64,000 bases of DNA, from NCBI GenBank assembly GCA_963753195.1, contig CAVWBH010000007.1, forward strand, positions 620,001 through 684,000, read 5' to 3'. Within the stretch, counting starts at the first letter, position 1. Each line of letters starts with the position of its first letter. Below, one piece after another: positions 18,151 to 26,722 of this stretch. This DNA comes from Palsa-504 sp963753195. GTDB taxonomy: Bacteria > Actinomycetota > Actinomycetes > Streptosporangiales > Streptosporangiaceae. Both the position numbers and the translations under genes were made by a program. The notes under the pieces were generated by a model, which saw only the letters and a program-made list of their open reading frames with translations, was not told where the DNA came from and did no database searches.

Positions 18151-18573
18151 GTGAGGCTTTCCGAGGGCGAAGCGCGGACCCGGTTCGCGGCGGCCCCCGT
18201 GGCGCGGCTGGGAACGGCGGACGCCCGGGGACGGCCACACGTGGTGACGGTCACCTTTGCGGTCGAGGGTGACACCGTTTATACGGCGGTCGACCAGAAG
18301 CCGAAGTCCGGGACCAGGCTGAAGCGGCTGCGGAACGTCGCCGAGAATCCGTGGGTCACCATGCTCGCCGACGAGTACTCCGACGACTGGGACACGCTGT
18401 GGTGGGCTCGCGCCGACGGCCAGGCGGCGGTGCTGGCCGGCCAGCACCAGATGGCGGAGCCGTTGCGGCTGCTGGCGGAGCGTTACTGGCAGTACCGGGA
18501 CGCGCCACCGCCCGGCCCGGTGCTGGCGGTCACGGTCGAGCGGTGGTCAGGCTGGGCGGCCGCCGGGGCTTAG
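18151..18573 (+). CDS. PPOX-class F420-dependent oxidoreductase family protein
   Basis: 140 residues from GTG 18151; the frame extends to ATG 18082 but homology begins at VRLSEGEARTRF. The fold is a split beta-barrel (ARLGTADARGRPHVVTVTF, YTAVDQKPKSGTRLKRLRN, EYSDDWDTLWWARADG), matching actinobacterial PPOX proteins predicted to bind F420 or flavin. The reaction is unknown. This is the first backbone gene beyond the tRNA-Thr. It converges on the anti-sigma gene with a 4-bp overlap of the ends. Confidence 0.82.
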   Translation: MRLSEGEARTRFAAAPVARLGTADARGRPHVVTVTFAVEGDTVYTAVDQKPKSGTRLKRLRNVAENPWVTMLADEYSDDWDTLWWARADGQAAVLAGQHQMAEPLRLLAERYWQYRDAPPPGPVLAVTVERWSGWAAAGA

Positions 18574-18830
18574 AGCTGCTCGCCGAGCCAGCGGCGGTAC
18601 AGTCCCACGAACTCCTCTCGCATCTGCGGGCTCAGGTCTTCGGGCTCCAGGCGGCCGGTGAGCCGGATGGTCTCCCGCATCTGGGCCAGGTACTCGGTGC
18701 AGTGCGGGCAGCCGGCCAGGTGGCGCTCGAACCGCCGCCTGGCCGACCGCGGCAGCGAGCCTTCCAGGTAGTCGGTGACCAGCTCGACGGCCTGCTGGCA
18801 GGCGAGGTCACGACGTGCGAGGAGCCTCAT
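18570..18830 (-). CDS. zinc-finger (ZAS) anti-sigma factor
   Basis: 86 residues with the anti-sigma zinc-finger pattern: a Cys near residue 11 (LACQQAVELVTDYLEG) and HLAGCPHC further on (HxxxCxxC). No membrane segment follows, so it is a soluble RsrA/ChrR-type anti-sigma, possibly redox sensitive. Its ATG overlaps the stop of the sigma gene by 4 bp, the usual layout for a cognate pair made in near-equal amounts. It presumably sequesters the adjacent ECF sigma factor. Confidence 0.88.
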   Translation of the reverse strand: MRLLARRDLACQQAVELVTDYLEGSLPRSARRRFERHLAGCPHCTEYLAQMRETIRLTGRLEPEDLSPQMREEFVGLYRRWLGEQL

Positions 18831-19420
18831 CGCACCCCCCGGAACTCGTCCTCGAACAGCTGCCTGAGCCGGCTCCGGCCGCGGTGCAGCAGGACCCGCT
18901 GGTTGCCGTCGCTGATGGCCAGCACCGAGCAGACCTCTTCGCTGGTCATCTCCTCGACGTCGCGCAGGATGACGACATCACGCTGCCGTGCGGGCAGCTC
19001 ATCGATCAGCACCCGGATCCGGCCGGCCAGCTTGCCCGCCTCGATGCGCCCCTCGGCCGCCTCGATCCAGTGCTCGGGCGGATCGGCCCAGCTGCCGGAC
19101 GCGTCGAACCGCGACGGGTCGACGGCCGGCTCGGGATCGGCGACCGGGACGCTGCGCTGCTCGTGCGTGCCGGTCGACCGCGCCCGGTTGACCAGGATGC
19201 GGAACAGCCACGTCTTCAGCGATGAGCGTCCCTCGAAGGCGTCCAGGCCGCGCAGCATCCCCAGCCAGGTGTCCTGCACGACCTCCTCGGCGACGGCACG
19301 GCTGGGCACGAACGACACCGCGAGCCGCAGCATCTGCTCCTGATAGCGCTCCACCAGGGCGACGAAGGCCCGTTCGTCCCCTGATCGCAGCCGGAGCAGG
19401 AGCTCCCCGTCGGCTTCCAT
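18827..19420 (-). CDS. ECF (RpoE-type) RNA polymerase sigma factor
   Basis: 197 residues. Region 2 is seen in AFVALVERYQEQMLRLA and AEEVVQDTWLGMLRG, and region 4 near the C-terminus in LPARQRDVVILRDVEEMTSE followed by ISDGNQRVLLHRGRSRLR. An acidic linker (about residues 85-120) joins them. It directs polymerase to a stress regulon when released by the ZAS protein encoded immediately downstream. Confidence 0.92.
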   Translation of the reverse strand: MEADGELLLRLRSGDERAFVALVERYQEQMLRLAVSFVPSRAVAEEVVQDTWLGMLRGLDAFEGRSSLKTWLFRILVNRARSTGTHEQRSVPVADPEPAVDPSRFDASGSWADPPEHWIEAAEGRIEAGKLAGRIRVLIDELPARQRDVVILRDVEEMTSEEVCSVLAISDGNQRVLLHRGRSRLRQLFEDEFRGVR

Positions 19421-19490
19421 CAGCGGCCCGGGGCGCCGGAACAGCGGGTCAGCGGGTGCCCGCCGCCGGCCCTGAGCAGGAACGGGAGAA

Positions 19491-19524
19491 GCCGGCCGCG
19501 GCCCACACGAGGGCCGCGGCCGGC
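19491..19524 (-). terminator. intrinsic-type hairpin after the beta-propeller gene
   Basis: A perfect 14-bp stem, GCCGGCCGCGGCCC, with a 6-nt loop and its complement. It lies 20 bp beyond the stop of the minus-strand gene ending at 19545 and upstream of the sigma gene. No U-tract is obvious, as is common in actinomycetes. Confidence 0.75.
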
Positions 19525-19544
19525 TGTCCCTGATGCCGCTGGTC

Positions 19545-20708
19545 TCAGAAGGCCACTATCCCTTCGCCGCCGGCCGCGCCGGGCACGGTGACGGTGCCGA
19601 TCTCGGTGAGCGAGCCGCCGGGGCCTACGCTGAACTCATCCACGATCCCGTTCCCGCCGGTCTGGATGTACAGGAACCGGCCGCCGGCCGCGGCGGACGC
19701 GTCCACGGTACCGGGGTCGGTCGGCGTCCCGCCCAGCAGCGTCAGCTGGCCGGCGGCCGAGGAGGTGAAGCCGCTCTCCGAGGCGCTCCCGGCGTTGGAC
19801 GCGTACAGGAACGGCCCGGCGGGCGCGACCCAGCAGGTCGCCGACGCGCCGGTGGGCGCGGCATCGATCAGGCTGACCGTCCCGCCGGCCGTCAGCGCGA
19901 AGGTGGCCAGGGCGTTCGTCCCGGCCTCGGCGATGACCAGGTGGCCGGCCGAGTCGAAGCTGATCGCGAACGGGACGGTGCCGGGCTCGGAGTTCACCAC
20001 GGGCGCGGCGGACAGCAGCCCGCCGGACCGGACGCCGAATACGTCGATGTCGTTCCCGTTGGCCTTGGTCGTGACGATGAGCTGGCGGCCGTCCGGGGTG
20101 AAGGCGACCTGCCCGGGCGTGTTGGTGAACTGCGGGCTGGCCGTGGGGTCCAGGCCCAGCGCGCGGCCGGATCCGGGGATCGGGAGCAGGAAGCTGCCGA
20201 AGACCCGGTAGCCCTGCAGCCGGCCGCCGCCCAGCGCGTTGAGCACGTACACCAGGTCGCCGCGGACGGCCACGCTGACCGGGAACGTCCCGCCGGAGCC
20301 CAGTACCTGGCGCAGTGCCAGCCGGTCGCCGCTGACGGCGAACACGGAGATCGTGTCGCTGCCCGCGTTGACCGCATAGAGCAGCGCGTGCCGCGTGTCG
20401 TAGCTGAGCGAGCCCTGCGAGGCCAGATGGTCGACGACCGATCCGGCCAGGATCCCGCCGAGCCCGCGGGTGGCGTAGGTGCCCGCCGGGCTGAGCCCGC
20501 CGTCCGGCGCGCGGTGATAAGCGACGACCTGGTTGCCGGACGGGTTGTCGGTCTGCACGAACACGGCGCGGCTGGCCCCAGCGGAGCCGGACGCCGGGGA
20601 CGCCGTGCTGGCCAAGGCAGGCCCTGCGGCAGCGAAGGGCAGGGCAATAGCCGCGGCCAAGCCCGCCGCCAACGCCATGGCCGATCCGAGACGAACCGGG
20701 ACTCTCAC
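19545..20708 (-). CDS. secreted lactonase-like beta-propeller protein
   Basis: 387 residues with a Sec signal peptide (basic start, hydrophobic AMALAAGLAAAIALPF, likely cleavage after ALAS). The mature part has repeated blades such as VAFTPDGRQLIVTTK, YAVNAGSDTISVF and FLYASNAGSASESG, typical of the 6-phosphogluconolactonase/YVTN-like seven-bladed propeller family. Members of this group are often extracellular and of unknown substrate, so true lactonase activity is uncertain. It ends just before a strong hairpin and is transcribed alone. Confidence 0.8.
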   Translation of the reverse strand: MRVPVRLGSAMALAAGLAAAIALPFAAAGPALASTASPASGSAGASRAVFVQTDNPSGNQVVAYHRAPDGGLSPAGTYATRGLGGILAGSVVDHLASQGSLSYDTRHALLYAVNAGSDTISVFAVSGDRLALRQVLGSGGTFPVSVAVRGDLVYVLNALGGGRLQGYRVFGSFLLPIPGSGRALGLDPTASPQFTNTPGQVAFTPDGRQLIVTTKANGNDIDVFGVRSGGLLSAAPVVNSEPGTVPFAISFDSAGHLVIAEAGTNALATFALTAGGTVSLIDAAPTGASATCWVAPAGPFLYASNAGSASESGFTSSAAGQLTLLGGTPTDPGTVDASAAAGGRFLYIQTGGNGIVDEFSVGPGGSLTEIGTVTVPGAAGGEGIVAF

Positions 20709-20907
20709 GGAGGACTCCTCGCGGGTAGGGGTTTCGGATTGCCCCCTTCAGTCTCGGGCGGGGCCGCCGCGTTACACGGCTACCGCCGGCCGGCCGTCTT
20801 GCTGCGCGGCACGGCCGGGATCAGGTGGTCGGGGCCGGCCGCGGCGGTCGCCAGCAGGCCGCGGCGGTCGGCAGCAGGCACGCGCAGGAGCAGCGGGCGC
20901 GGGCGCC

Positions 20908-21768
20908 TCAGCCGTCCTGCCGGGCCGGCCCTCCGGATCCGCGCTTGATGCCGTGCATCTCCTCGTAGGCCTGCCGGGAGCCGCACACGCTGGCCTTCGG
21001 GCAGGCGCAGGCCCGCCCATCCGCGGACAGCTTGACCACCACAGTGTCCGAAGGCACGTTGTGCCCCAGCACCGTCCCGGGGCCTTCCGGGGTGGTGACC
21101 GTGGCGCCGACCGGCGGGGCGTCCTTGCGGAAGTCCTGGTACAGCGGGTGCTCGTACTTCAGGCAGCACATCAGGCGGCCGCACGCCCCGGCGATCCGCA
21201 GCGGGTTCACCGGCAGGTCCTGGTCCTTGGCCATCCGGACCGAGACCGGCTCGAAGTCCTTCAGGAACGTGGCGCAGCACAGGTCGCGCCCGCACGGCCC
21301 GATGCCGCCCTGCAGCCGGGCCTCGTCCCGCGGGCCGATCTGCCGTAGCTCCACCCGGGCGTGCAGCCGCCCGCTCAGGTCCCGCACCAGCGCCCGGAAG
21401 TCCACCCGGTGCGGCGCGCTGAAGTAGACGATGACCACGTTCTCCGACCCGACGTAGTCCACCGCGGTGACCTTCATCGGCAGCTGATGCTCACGGACCA
21501 GCCGGCGCGCGGCCAGCCGCCCCTCCGCCCGGCGGCGGCGGTTCTCCTCGTCGCGGGCCAGGTCATCGCCGGTGGCCAGGCCCTCGCACACCGGCAGCCC
21601 GTCGATGTCCTCGGACACCCACTGCGGCGCCCACACGCACTCGGCCACCTCGGGCCCGGAGTCGGTAGGCACGAGCACCTTGTCGCCGATGCCCGGCGCG
21701 TACGCGCCGGGATCGAGGTAGTACAGCCGCCCGTAGCGCTCGAAGCTCACCGCCATCATCATGCCCAC
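20908..21768 (-). CDS. PSP1/YaaT-domain protein
   Basis: 286 residues. The PSP1 C-terminal domain is recognised by its Cys-rich core, GPCGRDLCC and ACGRLMCCLKYE. An N-terminal beta-rich part starts MAVSFERYGRLYYLDPG. In Bacillus the YaaT homologue works with other proteins in RNA maturation and biofilm/sporulation control. In actinobacteria the gene is regularly found near holB and tmk, as here, but its role is unclear. Several Met codons open the frame (MGMMMAVSF), so the start is uncertain by a few residues. Positions 20768-20907 hold only GC-rich repeats. Confidence 0.85.
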   Translation of the reverse strand: MGMMMAVSFERYGRLYYLDPGAYAPGIGDKVLVPTDSGPEVAECVWAPQWVSEDIDGLPVCEGLATGDDLARDEENRRRRAEGRLAARRLVREHQLPMKVTAVDYVGSENVVIVYFSAPHRVDFRALVRDLSGRLHARVELRQIGPRDEARLQGGIGPCGRDLCCATFLKDFEPVSVRMAKDQDLPVNPLRIAGACGRLMCCLKYEHPLYQDFRKDAPPVGATVTTPEGPGTVLGHNVPSDTVVVKLSADGRACACPKASVCGSRQAYEEMHGIKRGSGGPARQDG

Positions 21769-21972
21769 CCCGCCAGACTACGTCGCTTGCCGCCGGAGCT
21801 CACTAGGCCGCGGCTCGCCGTCTCCGTTCGTGGGCGGCCGGACGTGCCGCGGCCGACGTTGAGCCAGCCGTCAGGCCGGCTGACGGTAGCCGAGCTGGTC
21901 GCTTGGCGTGAGCACCAACCAGTGGGCGTTCGGTGGCCTGTTTTGTCAGAGCCGGATGTGATGCTCTGTGTC

Positions 21973-23034
21973 ATGCCAGTCACAGTACGACTCGACGGCC
22001 TCGCTGACCTGCTGGCCCAGCAGTTTTCCGTGGTCAGCCGCGGCCAGCTGCTGGACCTCGGGATTAAGGACAACGCGATGCAGTGGCGCCTCCGGGCGGC
22101 CGGGCCGTGGCAGGTGCTGCTGCCCGGCGTCTACCTATGCCTGACCGGGGCACCAACCCTGCTGCAGAAGGAGACGGCGGCGCTGCTCTACGCCGGGCCG
22201 AGGAGCGTCATCACCGGGCCGGTGGCCCTGATGCACCACGGCATGCGCAGTCCGGTGCCGCTGGAGGTGGCCGACGTGCTGGTACCGGTGGGGCGGCAGC
22301 GACGCAGCACCGGGTTCGTTCGGCTGCACCGGACTAATCACCTGCCTTCGCGGTTCGTGACCAGGGATCCGCTGCGTTTCGTGCTGGCGGCCCGAGCGGT
22401 AGCGGACACCACGCGGCTGCTGACCGACGTGCGGGACGTGCGGGCGGTGGTCGCGGAGGCCGTTCAGCAGGGGCGATGCACGGTGTCTGACCTGGCCAGT
22501 GAGCTTCGCGACGGGCCGATGCGGGGCTCGGCGGTATTCCGTTCCGTGCTGGCTGAGGTGGCCGACGGCATCAGGTCCACCGCCGAGGGCGACCTGCGCG
22601 CCTTGATCAGGGCGGCCAAGCTGCCGGAGCCGCTGTGGAACGCCTCGCTCTACCTCGGCGAGGACTTCCTGGCCAAGCCGGACGCGTGGTGGCCGGAGGC
22701 CGGTGTGGCCGCGGAGGTCGATTCCTACGAGTGGCACCTGTCGCCGGCGGACTGGGACCGGACCAGGAAGCGGCACGACCTGATGGGCGCGGCCGGCGTC
22801 ATCGTGCTGCACTTTTCGCCGCGCCAGGTCCGCCGCGAGCCGGCCGAGGTGGTGCGGATGCTGCGGCACGCCCTGAACAGCACCCGCTCCCGCCCCCCTC
22901 TCCCCATCCGCACCACGCCCAGCCCGGGCAGCCTGGCCGCGGGTGCGGCTACGGGCCGAGGGGCGAGGCAAGGCGGGGGCGGGGGCGCGGGGCAGGGCGG
23001 GGGCGGGGGACAGGGCGGGGGCGCGAGCCAATGA
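21973..23034 (+). CDS. AbiEi-like protein with endonuclease-type C-terminal domain
   Basis: About 353 residues from ATG 21973; an in-frame ATG lies at 21961. The N-terminal part (VVSRGQLLDLGI, GVYLCLTGAPT) resembles the winged-helix AbiEi antitoxin domain of type IV toxin-antitoxin systems. The C-terminal part has an acidic/EVDSYEWHLS segment followed by KRHDLMGAAGVIVLHFSP, like DUF559/Vsr-type nucleases. No AbiEii toxin is adjacent. The last 35 residues are Gly/Gln repeats read through low-complexity G-rich DNA, and the stop sits inside a hairpin repeat, so the C-terminus may have been remodelled. Confidence 0.65.
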   Translation: MPVTVRLDGLADLLAQQFSVVSRGQLLDLGIKDNAMQWRLRAAGPWQVLLPGVYLCLTGAPTLLQKETAALLYAGPRSVITGPVALMHHGMRSPVPLEVADVLVPVGRQRRSTGFVRLHRTNHLPSRFVTRDPLRFVLAARAVADTTRLLTDVRDVRAVVAEAVQQGRCTVSDLASELRDGPMRGSAVFRSVLAEVADGIRSTAEGDLRALIRAAKLPEPLWNASLYLGEDFLAKPDAWWPEAGVAAEVDSYEWHLSPADWDRTRKRHDLMGAAGVIVLHFSPRQVRREPAEVVRMLRHALNSTRSRPPLPIRTTPSPGSLAAGAATGRGARQGGGGGAGQGGGGGQGGGASQ

Positions 23035-23082
23035 GAGTGGCTCTGTACCCATTCCTGCGGGTACAGAGCAGCAACCATTGGC
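23027..23082. repeat. nested hairpin repeat, copy 1
   Basis: Outer arms GCCAATG/CATTGGC and a perfect 10-bp inner stem CTCTGTACCC/GGGTACAGAG with loop ATTCCTGC. Two unpaired 7-nt arms separate the outer and inner stems. It contains the stop codon of the upstream gene. Confidence 0.85.
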
Positions 23083-23129
23083 TTGTGGGGGCGAGGCGGG
23101 ACGGGGCGCGGGGCAGGGCGGGGGCGGGT

Positions 23130-23185
23130 GCCAATGAGAGTGGCTCTGTACCCATTCTTGCGGGTACAGAGCGGCAACCATTGGC
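23130..23185. repeat. nested hairpin repeat, copy 2
   Basis: The same 56-bp unit as copy 1 with two substitutions (one in the loop, one in a spacer), starting 103 bp later. Both stems are fully kept. Twin copies in a convergent intergenic region fit a bidirectional terminator or a REP-like element. Confidence 0.85.
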
Positions 23186-23243
23186 TTGTCGCGGGGCGGG
23201 GCGGGGCGGGGCTGGGCGGGGCTGGGCGGGGCTCGGGCTGGGG

Positions 23244-24467
23244 TCAGCCTTCGACTAGGGCCAGGGCCATCTCTTCTACGGCGAGGAGGGGGGCGACGTT
23301 GAGGGGGAGGCGCTCGCGGCAGCGCATGACGGCCTGGAGGCGGCGCAGGGTCGATTCCGGGGTCGACGATGAGGCGAGCTGGCGCAGGCCGGGCTCGCGG
23401 TCGCCGTTGGCCAGCTCGACGTCGGCGCCGAGCTGGAGCATGAGCACGTCACGGTAGAACACCGCCAAGTCGAGCAGCGCCTGGTCGAGGGTGTCCCGCT
23501 TGACTCGGGTGGCGCGTGACTTCTGCCGGTCCTCGAGGTCCTTCACCGCGCCGGCCATCCCGCGCATCGCCTTCGCCACGCCCTTGCCGGTCGACCCCTC
23601 GCCGAACGCCCGGCGCAGCGCCTGGAGTTCCGGCTCGTCGTGTTCCCCGGTGACCGCCTTCGCCTCGTCCTCGGCCGTCCGGACCAGGGCCGCCGCCGCC
23701 GAGAGGGCGGGGCCGAGCGAGGTGGCCTCCAGCGGCATGCGCAGGACGTCCGCGCGGCGCGCGGCGGCCGAGGCGTCCACGGCCAGGCGCCGGGCGCGGC
23801 CCACGTGTCCCTGCGCCGCGCGGGCCGCGGCCAGCGCGGCAGCGGGCTCGATACCGTCCCGCATCACCAGTACCTTAGCGACCGCGGACGACGCCGGCAC
23901 GACAAGTGTCACAACCCGGCACCGGGACCTGATCGTCGGCACCAGATCCTCGGCCGACGGGGCGCACAGCAGCCAGACGGTCCGCGGGGTGGGCTCCTCG
24001 ATGGCCTTCAGCAGCGCGTTGGCCGCCTGCTCGGTGCACCGGTCGGCGTCCTCGAACACCACGACATGCCAGCGCCCGCCGGCGGGAGCGCCGGCCGCCC
24101 GGAGCACTAGCTCCCTGGTCTGCCGTACCCCGTAGGACAGGCCCTCAGGGCGGACCAGCAGCAGGTCAGCGTGGGTGCCGGCCTGCACCTGGCGGCAGGA
24201 CGCGCACTCGCCGCAGCCGCCGGACGGGCACAGCAGCGCGGCCGCGAACGACCGCGCCGCGATGGAGCGGCCCGACCCCGGCGGCCCGGTGAACAGCCAC
24301 GCGTGCGTCATCGCGCCGGGATCGGGACGATGACCGGCCAGCAACGCGGCCGCCGCGGCGGACGCCCGGGAAAGCTGCGCGACCACCGCGTCCTGGCCGG
24401 TCAGGTCGGCGAACGTTGGGGGGGCGGCCAGGTGGTCCGCGGGCGGGCCCGGGGCCGGGCTGGTCAC
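23244..24467 (-). CDS. holB: DNA polymerase III delta' subunit
   Basis: 407 residues from GTG 24467, which overlaps the tmk stop (GTGA). This is the clamp-loader AAA+ fold: THAWLFTGPPGSGRS (degenerate P-loop with Arg for Lys, common in delta'), a zinc module with Cys in LCPSGGCGECASCRQ, and the sensor region (EEPTPRTVWLLCAP, LVPTIRSRC). The C-terminal collar domain is longer than in Escherichia coli, as in other actinobacteria. Delta' opens the beta clamp together with delta and tau/gamma. The gene belongs to the tmk-holB unit. Confidence 0.93.
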   Translation of the reverse strand: MTSPAPGPPADHLAAPPTFADLTGQDAVVAQLSRASAAAAALLAGHRPDPGAMTHAWLFTGPPGSGRSIAARSFAAALLCPSGGCGECASCRQVQAGTHADLLLVRPEGLSYGVRQTRELVLRAAGAPAGGRWHVVVFEDADRCTEQAANALLKAIEEPTPRTVWLLCAPSAEDLVPTIRSRCRVVTLVVPASSAVAKVLVMRDGIEPAAALAAARAAQGHVGRARRLAVDASAAARRADVLRMPLEATSLGPALSAAAALVRTAEDEAKAVTGEHDEPELQALRRAFGEGSTGKGVAKAMRGMAGAVKDLEDRQKSRATRVKRDTLDQALLDLAVFYRDVLMLQLGADVELANGDREPGLRQLASSSTPESTLRRLQAVMRCRERLPLNVAPLLAVEEMALALVEG

Positions 24468-26623
24468 GAGACTTCTTCCTTGATCGCGGGGAAGTCGCCG
24501 GTGGACGCCTCGGCGACGGAGGGGACCGGATCGGGGAGCATGCCGCGGATCCGCGTCTGGATGTCCCGGGTGATCTCCTCGGGCGGGCGGTCGGCGTCGA
24601 GCACCAGGTAATGGCCGGGATCGGCGTGGGCCAGCGCGAGGAACCCGGCCCGGACCCGCAAGTGGAAATCGGCGGGCTCGGCTTCCAGCCGGTCGGCCGA
24701 ACGGGCCCGCCGGTTGAGCCCGGCCAGCGGGTCCATGTCCAGCAGGATGGTCAGGTTCGGCACGCGGCCGCCGGTCGCCCACGAGTTGATCCTGGCGATC
24801 TCGTCGACCGGCAGGTTCCGGCCCGCGCCCTGGTAGGCGAGCGAGGAGTCCACGTACCGGTCGGTGATGACGATCGCCCCGCGCTCCAGGGCGGGGGTGA
24901 TGACCCCGGTGACGTGCTCGGCGCGGTCGGCGGCGTACATCAGCGTCTCGGCCCGCGCCGACATGCCGGTGTGCGCGGTGTCGAGCAGCAGCGCGCGCAG
25001 CCGCATCCCGACCTTGGTCGCACCGGGCTCGCGTGTCGTCTCCACGTCGTAGCCGAGCTCGCGCAGCCAGATCGAGGTCAGCCTGGCCTGCGTGGTCTTG
25101 CCCGACCCTTCGCCGCCCTCGAAGGCGATGAACAGGCCCGCGGGCGGCGCGGCGCCGTTGACGTGCGCCGTGTCGACCACCGGGGCCGGCTCGCTGCGCA
25201 CCGCGGCGAGCAGGTCCTCGCGCAGCGAAACGCCCTTGCGGTCGTCCATCTGCCGGTAGGCCCGGATCCCGAGCAGGAACGCCACCACGGCCGCCACCAG
25301 GATCACCACGTTCTGCCCGGCCGAGGCGTAGGTGACGTTGCCGATCTTGACGTTCCCGGTCCCGTTCAGCGACGCGATCACCCTGGTCGCGCCGTAGGAG
25401 AGGATCGGCACGACGGCGATGACGGCGAACAGGATGACCTGGATAGAGGACTGGAAGAAGGCGAAGACCCGGCCGCGGGTGTCGTCGCCCACCTCGAGAC
25501 CGACGATCGTGAAGCCGGTCGCGTACGCGATCCCGGACAGGGCGCCGAGCAGCACCACGAACAGGACGACCGCGCCCAGCACCGGCACCAGGCCGATGAG
25601 CGCGAGCGGCACCGCGGCGGCCGCGATGGTCACGCCGAACAGCCGGCGGCGGCTGAAGTCGCCGAGCAGCCTGGTGCCGACCAGCATACCGAGCGCCATG
25701 CCGACGAAGATCGCGGCGAAGACCAGTCCCCAGCCGGCGCTGCCGCCGTGCAGCGTGTAGGTGATGTAGGTCCAGCCCAGGCCGACGACCACTCCGGCCG
25801 CGGCGAACGCGCCCACCATGCCGACGACCAGGCCGCGGACCACCGGGGTCCTCCCGATGAACTGCCAGCCCTCCCAGACGGACCGCAGCGTCGAAGGGAC
25901 AGAGATCTTGCCGCTGGCCTGCCGCTTGGGTATCTCGCGGATGAAGTAGACGGTAAGCGCGGAGACGAAGTACGAGGCCGCGTTGAAGTACAGGGCCAGA
26001 TCCACGTTGCTGGCGTGGAACAGCGGCGTGACCCGGCTGATCCCCTCACTGACCAGCGCCAGCACGCTGAACAGGCCGGCCGCCAGCGGCGCGGTGCCGT
26101 ACGTGGTGAGCAGGCTGAGCTGGTTGGCCCGCTCCAGCTTGTCCTTGGGCACCAGGTTCGGTATGGACGCGGAGGTGGCCGGGCTCCAGAACTGGGTGGC
26201 CACGCCGGCCAGGAACTTGGCGACCAAGATCCAGGCCAGGTTGGGGAACAGCGGGATGGACAGGAACAGCAGGCCGCGGATCACGTCGCCGACGATCATC
26301 ACCATCCGCCGGTCCAGCCGGTCCGCCACCGCGCCGGCCAGCGGCCCGAACAGCAGCGCGGGCAGCAGGGTCACCAGCCACACGGCGCTGACGGCCGAGC
26401 CCTTGGCGGCCAGGCCACCGGAGGCCAGCGAGGGCGCCAGCACGGTGAGCGCGACGATACTGAGCCAGTCGCCGAGACTGGACAAGGACAACGCGATCCA
26501 CAGCCGCCGGAAGGGCTTGATCGACAGCACGCCCGGCTCGCGGGCGTGCTGTCGCCGCGCGGCGCCGCGCCCGAGGTGCCCCCGGTCGGCTCCGCGCTGA
26601 TTCTCCCCGGCGCGGAAGTTCAC
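24464..26623 (-). CDS. tmk: MFS transporter fused to thymidylate kinase
   Basis: 719 residues. Residues about 30-450 form an MFS-type membrane domain of 10-12 segments (LSLSSLGDWLSIVALTVLAP, LLFGPLAGAVADRLDRRMVM). Residues about 510-719 are a complete dTMP kinase: P-loop FEGGEGSGKTTQARL, TREPG, DRYVDSSLAYQGAGR and an Arg-rich lid (NRRARSADRLE). Thymidylate kinase makes dTDP for DNA synthesis. The same fusion is known in Streptomyces. It places an essential nucleotide kinase at the membrane; what the MFS part transports is unknown. It is coupled to holB. Confidence 0.93.
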   Translation of the reverse strand: MNFRAGENQRGADRGHLGRGAARRQHAREPGVLSIKPFRRLWIALSLSSLGDWLSIVALTVLAPSLASGGLAAKGSAVSAVWLVTLLPALLFGPLAGAVADRLDRRMVMIVGDVIRGLLFLSIPLFPNLAWILVAKFLAGVATQFWSPATSASIPNLVPKDKLERANQLSLLTTYGTAPLAAGLFSVLALVSEGISRVTPLFHASNVDLALYFNAASYFVSALTVYFIREIPKRQASGKISVPSTLRSVWEGWQFIGRTPVVRGLVVGMVGAFAAAGVVVGLGWTYITYTLHGGSAGWGLVFAAIFVGMALGMLVGTRLLGDFSRRRLFGVTIAAAAVPLALIGLVPVLGAVVLFVVLLGALSGIAYATGFTIVGLEVGDDTRGRVFAFFQSSIQVILFAVIAVVPILSYGATRVIASLNGTGNVKIGNVTYASAGQNVVILVAAVVAFLLGIRAYRQMDDRKGVSLREDLLAAVRSEPAPVVDTAHVNGAAPPAGLFIAFEGGEGSGKTTQARLTSIWLRELGYDVETTREPGATKVGMRLRALLLDTAHTGMSARAETLMYAADRAEHVTGVITPALERGAIVITDRYVDSSLAYQGAGRNLPVDEIARINSWATGGRVPNLTILLDMDPLAGLNRRARSADRLEAEPADFHLRVRAGFLALAHADPGHYLVLDADRPPEEITRDIQTRIRGMLPDPVPSVAEASTGDFPAIKEEVS

Positions 26624-26722
26624 GGCGTAAGCGTATCGGCACTGGTGACCGCATAACTGATTAGTCCTTGATCGTGTTTTTAGCCCGGCCGCTCGGCTCT
26701 ACCAGCGCGGCCTACCTGAAAA

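Larger units (their letters stand above)
22968..23240. repeat. G-rich low-complexity tract between convergent genes
   Basis: Repeated GGGGCGGGG-type runs on the plus strand surround two hairpin units. The densest blocks are 22968-23024 and 23187-23240. Four or more closely spaced G-runs make G-quadruplex formation plausible. The tract overlaps the 3' end of the AbiEi-like gene and reaches the holB stop. Confidence 0.7.

Noticed and set aside
24416..26656. A 746-codon plus-strand frame opposite the MFS-tmk gene
   Set aside because: Low-complexity Gly/Asp/Arg/Gln composition typical of a shadow frame.
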